A stretch of DNA of 8,993 nt from Spirochaetaceae bacterium (GTDB taxonomy: Bacteria > Spirochaetota > Spirochaetia > Treponematales > Breznakiellaceae). The position numbers and the translations under genes are program-made. The stretch covers positions 1 to 8,993 of the forward strand of contig JAIRXO010000017.1 in NCBI GenBank assembly GCA_031268255.1. Direction: 5' to 3'. This document shows positions 8,048 to 8,993 of the stretch, piece by piece (within the stretch, counting starts at the first letter, position 1; every line of letters starts with the position of its first letter). The notes below the pieces were generated by a model. The model saw only the letters and a program-made list of their open reading frames with translations. It ran no database searches and had not been told where the DNA came from.

Positions 8048-8233
8048 GTTTCTCTGGAAAGAAAGCCTTATGCGTCAAGGAAACTGTCCCGAAGAAGTTT
8101 TTAAACTTTTCGGGCAATCCTTCTGCCGTCAGACATTCCAAAGCCGCGGGAACCAGGCGCGTCAAAAAACCCTCTCGGCTTCCTGAAAACACCGGCTGTT
8201 GGCCGCCGCGGAATTAACTACTCCCCTTTCGGT
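8037..8233 (-). promoter_or_regulatory. yybP-ykoY family manganese riboswitch aptamer
   Basis: The RNA begins about 8233 and reads, within its first bases, AAAGGGGAGTAG (8229-8218), the hallmark 5' segment of the yybP-ykoY class. The 3' end reads CAAGACCTTTCG (8048-8037), matching the family's usual closing AAGACCTTT. CGAAAGG (8231-8225) pairs with CCTTTCG (8043-8037) to make P1. Between them: an inner CCGCGG/CCGCGG helix (8211-8206 with 8149-8144); GGAA (8139-8136) pairing with TTCC (8082-8079); the internal-loop strands TGTCTGACGG (8135-8126) and CCTTGACGCAT (8080-8070); and an 11-bp P3 stem with one bulge (8114-8088). Known members bind Mn2+ (with Mg2+) between two such loops and turn on Mn2+ exporters. 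The identification is by motif recognition from memory; no covariance-model search was run. Confidence 0.82.
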
Positions 8234-8240
8234 ATTTTAT

Positions 8241-8269
8241 AGTATGCCGTATTATTTCCTTTTTGTCAA
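8241..8269 (-). promoter_or_regulatory. Sigma-70 type promoter of the permease-cls operon
   Basis: A perfect -35 box TTGACA (8269-8264 on the minus strand) is followed after exactly 17 bases by CATACT (8246-8241, four of six -10 consensus positions). The predicted start of transcription is an A near 8235-8233, right where the riboswitch aptamer begins. That match between predicted start and aptamer 5' end supports both calls. Confidence 0.8.
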
Positions 8270-8270
8270 T

Positions 8271-8302
8271 AGGTTTTTGGAAACCTGGGTTTTCGGAACC
8301 CT
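8271..8302. repeat. Two tandem short palindromes beside the -35 box
   Basis: Two adjoining 16-base units resemble each other: AGGTTTTTGGAAACCT (8271-8286), with perfect arms GGTTT/AAACC, and GGGTTTTCGGAACCCT (8287-8302), with perfect arms GGGTT/AACCC. They start two bases upstream of the TTGACA box of the permease promoter. They could be paired operator sites for a regulator, or two small RNA hairpins in a plus-strand transcript. The sequence does not decide between these. Confidence 0.55.
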
Positions 8303-8394
8303 TGGTAATTTCTAATGAGGCCACATTTCCGGTACTTTATGACATTGCGGAGAATATCAAAAAAGTGGATAATGCCGTCATAGAGGCCATATAA
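8302..8394 (+). pseudogene. Orphan C-terminal coding fragment or very short gene
   Basis: A reading frame ending in TAA at 8392-8394, one base before the ATG of the next gene, encodes a protein-like stretch LVISNEATFPVLYDIAENI followed by KKVDNAVIEAI. The last part looks like a normal amphipathic helix. There is no ATG in frame; possible starts are TTG at 8302 or 8263, neither with a ribosome binding site, and the upstream part of the frame runs through the tandem palindromes and the permease promoter. This looks like the 3' end of a gene whose 5' part has been lost, leaving the operon partner at 8396. I do not recognise the family, and it may be non-coding. Confidence 0.3.
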
Positions 8395-8395
8395 G

Positions 8396-8993
8396 ATGCT
8401 GACAACGAAACGCGTGGGGATAATCGCCGGGACTGTAATGGTCATAATTTATTTATTGCTCCATATAACGACAGTTGAGTACAACGGTTCACAAGTCCGG
8501 GTCTTTACCCTTGCGCCTTTATTCTCGTCTTACGGCGATTGTATTACATTGCAGGAGGGCGTATTCCAAAGCCCCTACGGGTCAATAACCGTTAAGGCGT
8601 TTACGATGATAGAATTCCGGGGAGGGGGGTATATTGGAAGTTTAAAGAACCCAAAAAGGGTATCGCATAATCTCGTGATTGACGGCATTGAAATCAATCA
8701 AAACGCGGAGATCTATTTTGAATACCGGGAGAAGGCAGACAGGCTGCGTGTTATCAGCGTAAAACAGCCGATAGTATTGGGAGGCATGACTCTTAATATT
8801 GATAACATAATCTTTAACGATGTACGTTTGAAGTCAAATCCCGATTTTAGGACGGATTACTATTTTTTAATGGAAGACCCGCCGGATAGTATAGAATTTT
8901 CGGACGGGACAATGCTAACTACTTTTGATGAGTATAGCGAAAAACCAGAAACAAGACTGGCCTTGTCAAAAGAAAATGATATATGGTATCTCT
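8396..8993 (+). CDS. Hypothetical membrane-anchored protein, N-terminal part (runs off window)
   Basis: The frame opens with ATG at 8396 and stays open for 199 codons to the right edge. The start is supported by AGAGG (8382-8386) nine bases upstream. The protein begins MLTTKRVGIIAGTVMVIIYL, a short basic N-terminus and one hydrophobic segment (about residues 7-24), which predicts a signal anchor or uncleaved signal peptide with the rest outside the cytoplasm. The remainder is soluble-looking and rich in beta-prone and acidic stretches (for example VSHNLVIDGIEINQNAEIYF near residues 89-108, and PDFRTDYYFLMEDPPDSIEF). I recognise no domain. The DNA is AT-richer than the genes to the left: a hand count gives 22 G+C of 60 for 8821-8880 against 33 of 60 for 2221-2280 in clpB. 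This hints at a different origin or weaker codon selection. The start immediately follows the stop of the orphan fragment. Confidence 0.75.
   Translation, partial: MLTTKRVGIIAGTVMVIIYLLLHITTVEYNGSQVRVFTLAPLFSSYGDCITLQEGVFQSPYGSITVKAFTMIEFRGGGYIGSLKNPKRVSHNLVIDGIEINQNAEIYFEYREKADRLRVISVKQPIVLGGMTLNIDNIIFNDVRLKSNPDFRTDYYFLMEDPPDSIEFSDGTMLTTFDEYSEKPETRLALSKENDIWYL

Noticed and set aside
7802..8104. 100-codon plus-strand frame antisense to the permease start and leader
   Set aside because: It is antisense to a membrane protein and a terminator hairpin, and its basic composition is a typical shadow.
7965..8192. 75-codon minus-strand frame across the permease leader
   Set aside because: It lies wholly inside the structured riboswitch and terminator; the leader is explained by RNA structure, and the frame overlaps the permease start.
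8037..8233. Other riboswitch classes (M-box magnesium, ydaO cyclic-di-AMP)
   Set aside because: The 5' AAAGGGGAGTAG and 3' CAAGACCTTT segments fit yybP-ykoY specifically; signature segments of the other classes were not seen.
1..8993. CRISPR array, tRNA, rRNA, transposase or phage genes
   Set aside because: No regularly spaced repeats, no tRNA-like cloverleaf and no transposase or integrase motif were seen on either strand.

Overview
The window looks like a chromosomal segment of a spirochaete, most likely a Treponema of the termite-gut type. This is inference from the clpB and TraB-family sequences, the frequent ATA isoleucine codons in moderately GC-rich genes, and a large lipoprotein protease with a permissive spirochaetal lipobox. 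No rRNA, tRNA, CRISPR array or insertion sequence is visible.

Layout. The left end carries the C-terminal 117 codons of a TraB-family membrane protein (+), followed after 47 nt by a complete clpB disaggregase gene (403-3000, +). Convergent to clpB, with a 10-nt gap, is a lipoprotein with a trypsin-like (S1C) protease domain and a long unrecognised C-terminal part (3011-5038, -). To its right on the same strand are a cardiolipin synthase gene (5142-6689, -) and a 12-TM-class ArsB/NhaD/SLC13-like permease (6697-7974, -), only 7 nt apart. The right end has a short orphan coding fragment (about 8302-8394, +) and the start of an unrecognised membrane-anchored protein (8396 to the end, +).

The most notable element is the 259-nt leader of the permease-cls operon. 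A near-consensus promoter (TTGACA-17-CATACT) starts an RNA whose first bases are the yybP-ykoY signature AAAGGGGAGTAG. The leader then holds a P3 stem, the conserved TTGAC segment, the closing CAAGACCTTTCG strand, and a 14-bp perfect terminator hairpin with seven U's just before the permease ribosome binding site. The closing P1 strand (CCTTTCG) can pair either with the 5' CGAAAGG or with the CGAAAGG in the terminator. This is the layout of a manganese-sensing, transcription-controlling riboswitch that switches its gene ON. The permease is therefore a candidate manganese exporter from the ion-transporter superfamily rather than from the MntP, TerC or P-type ATPase families usually named with this riboswitch, and cardiolipin synthase would be co-induced. 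Two tandem palindromes abut the -35 box and could bind a further regulator.
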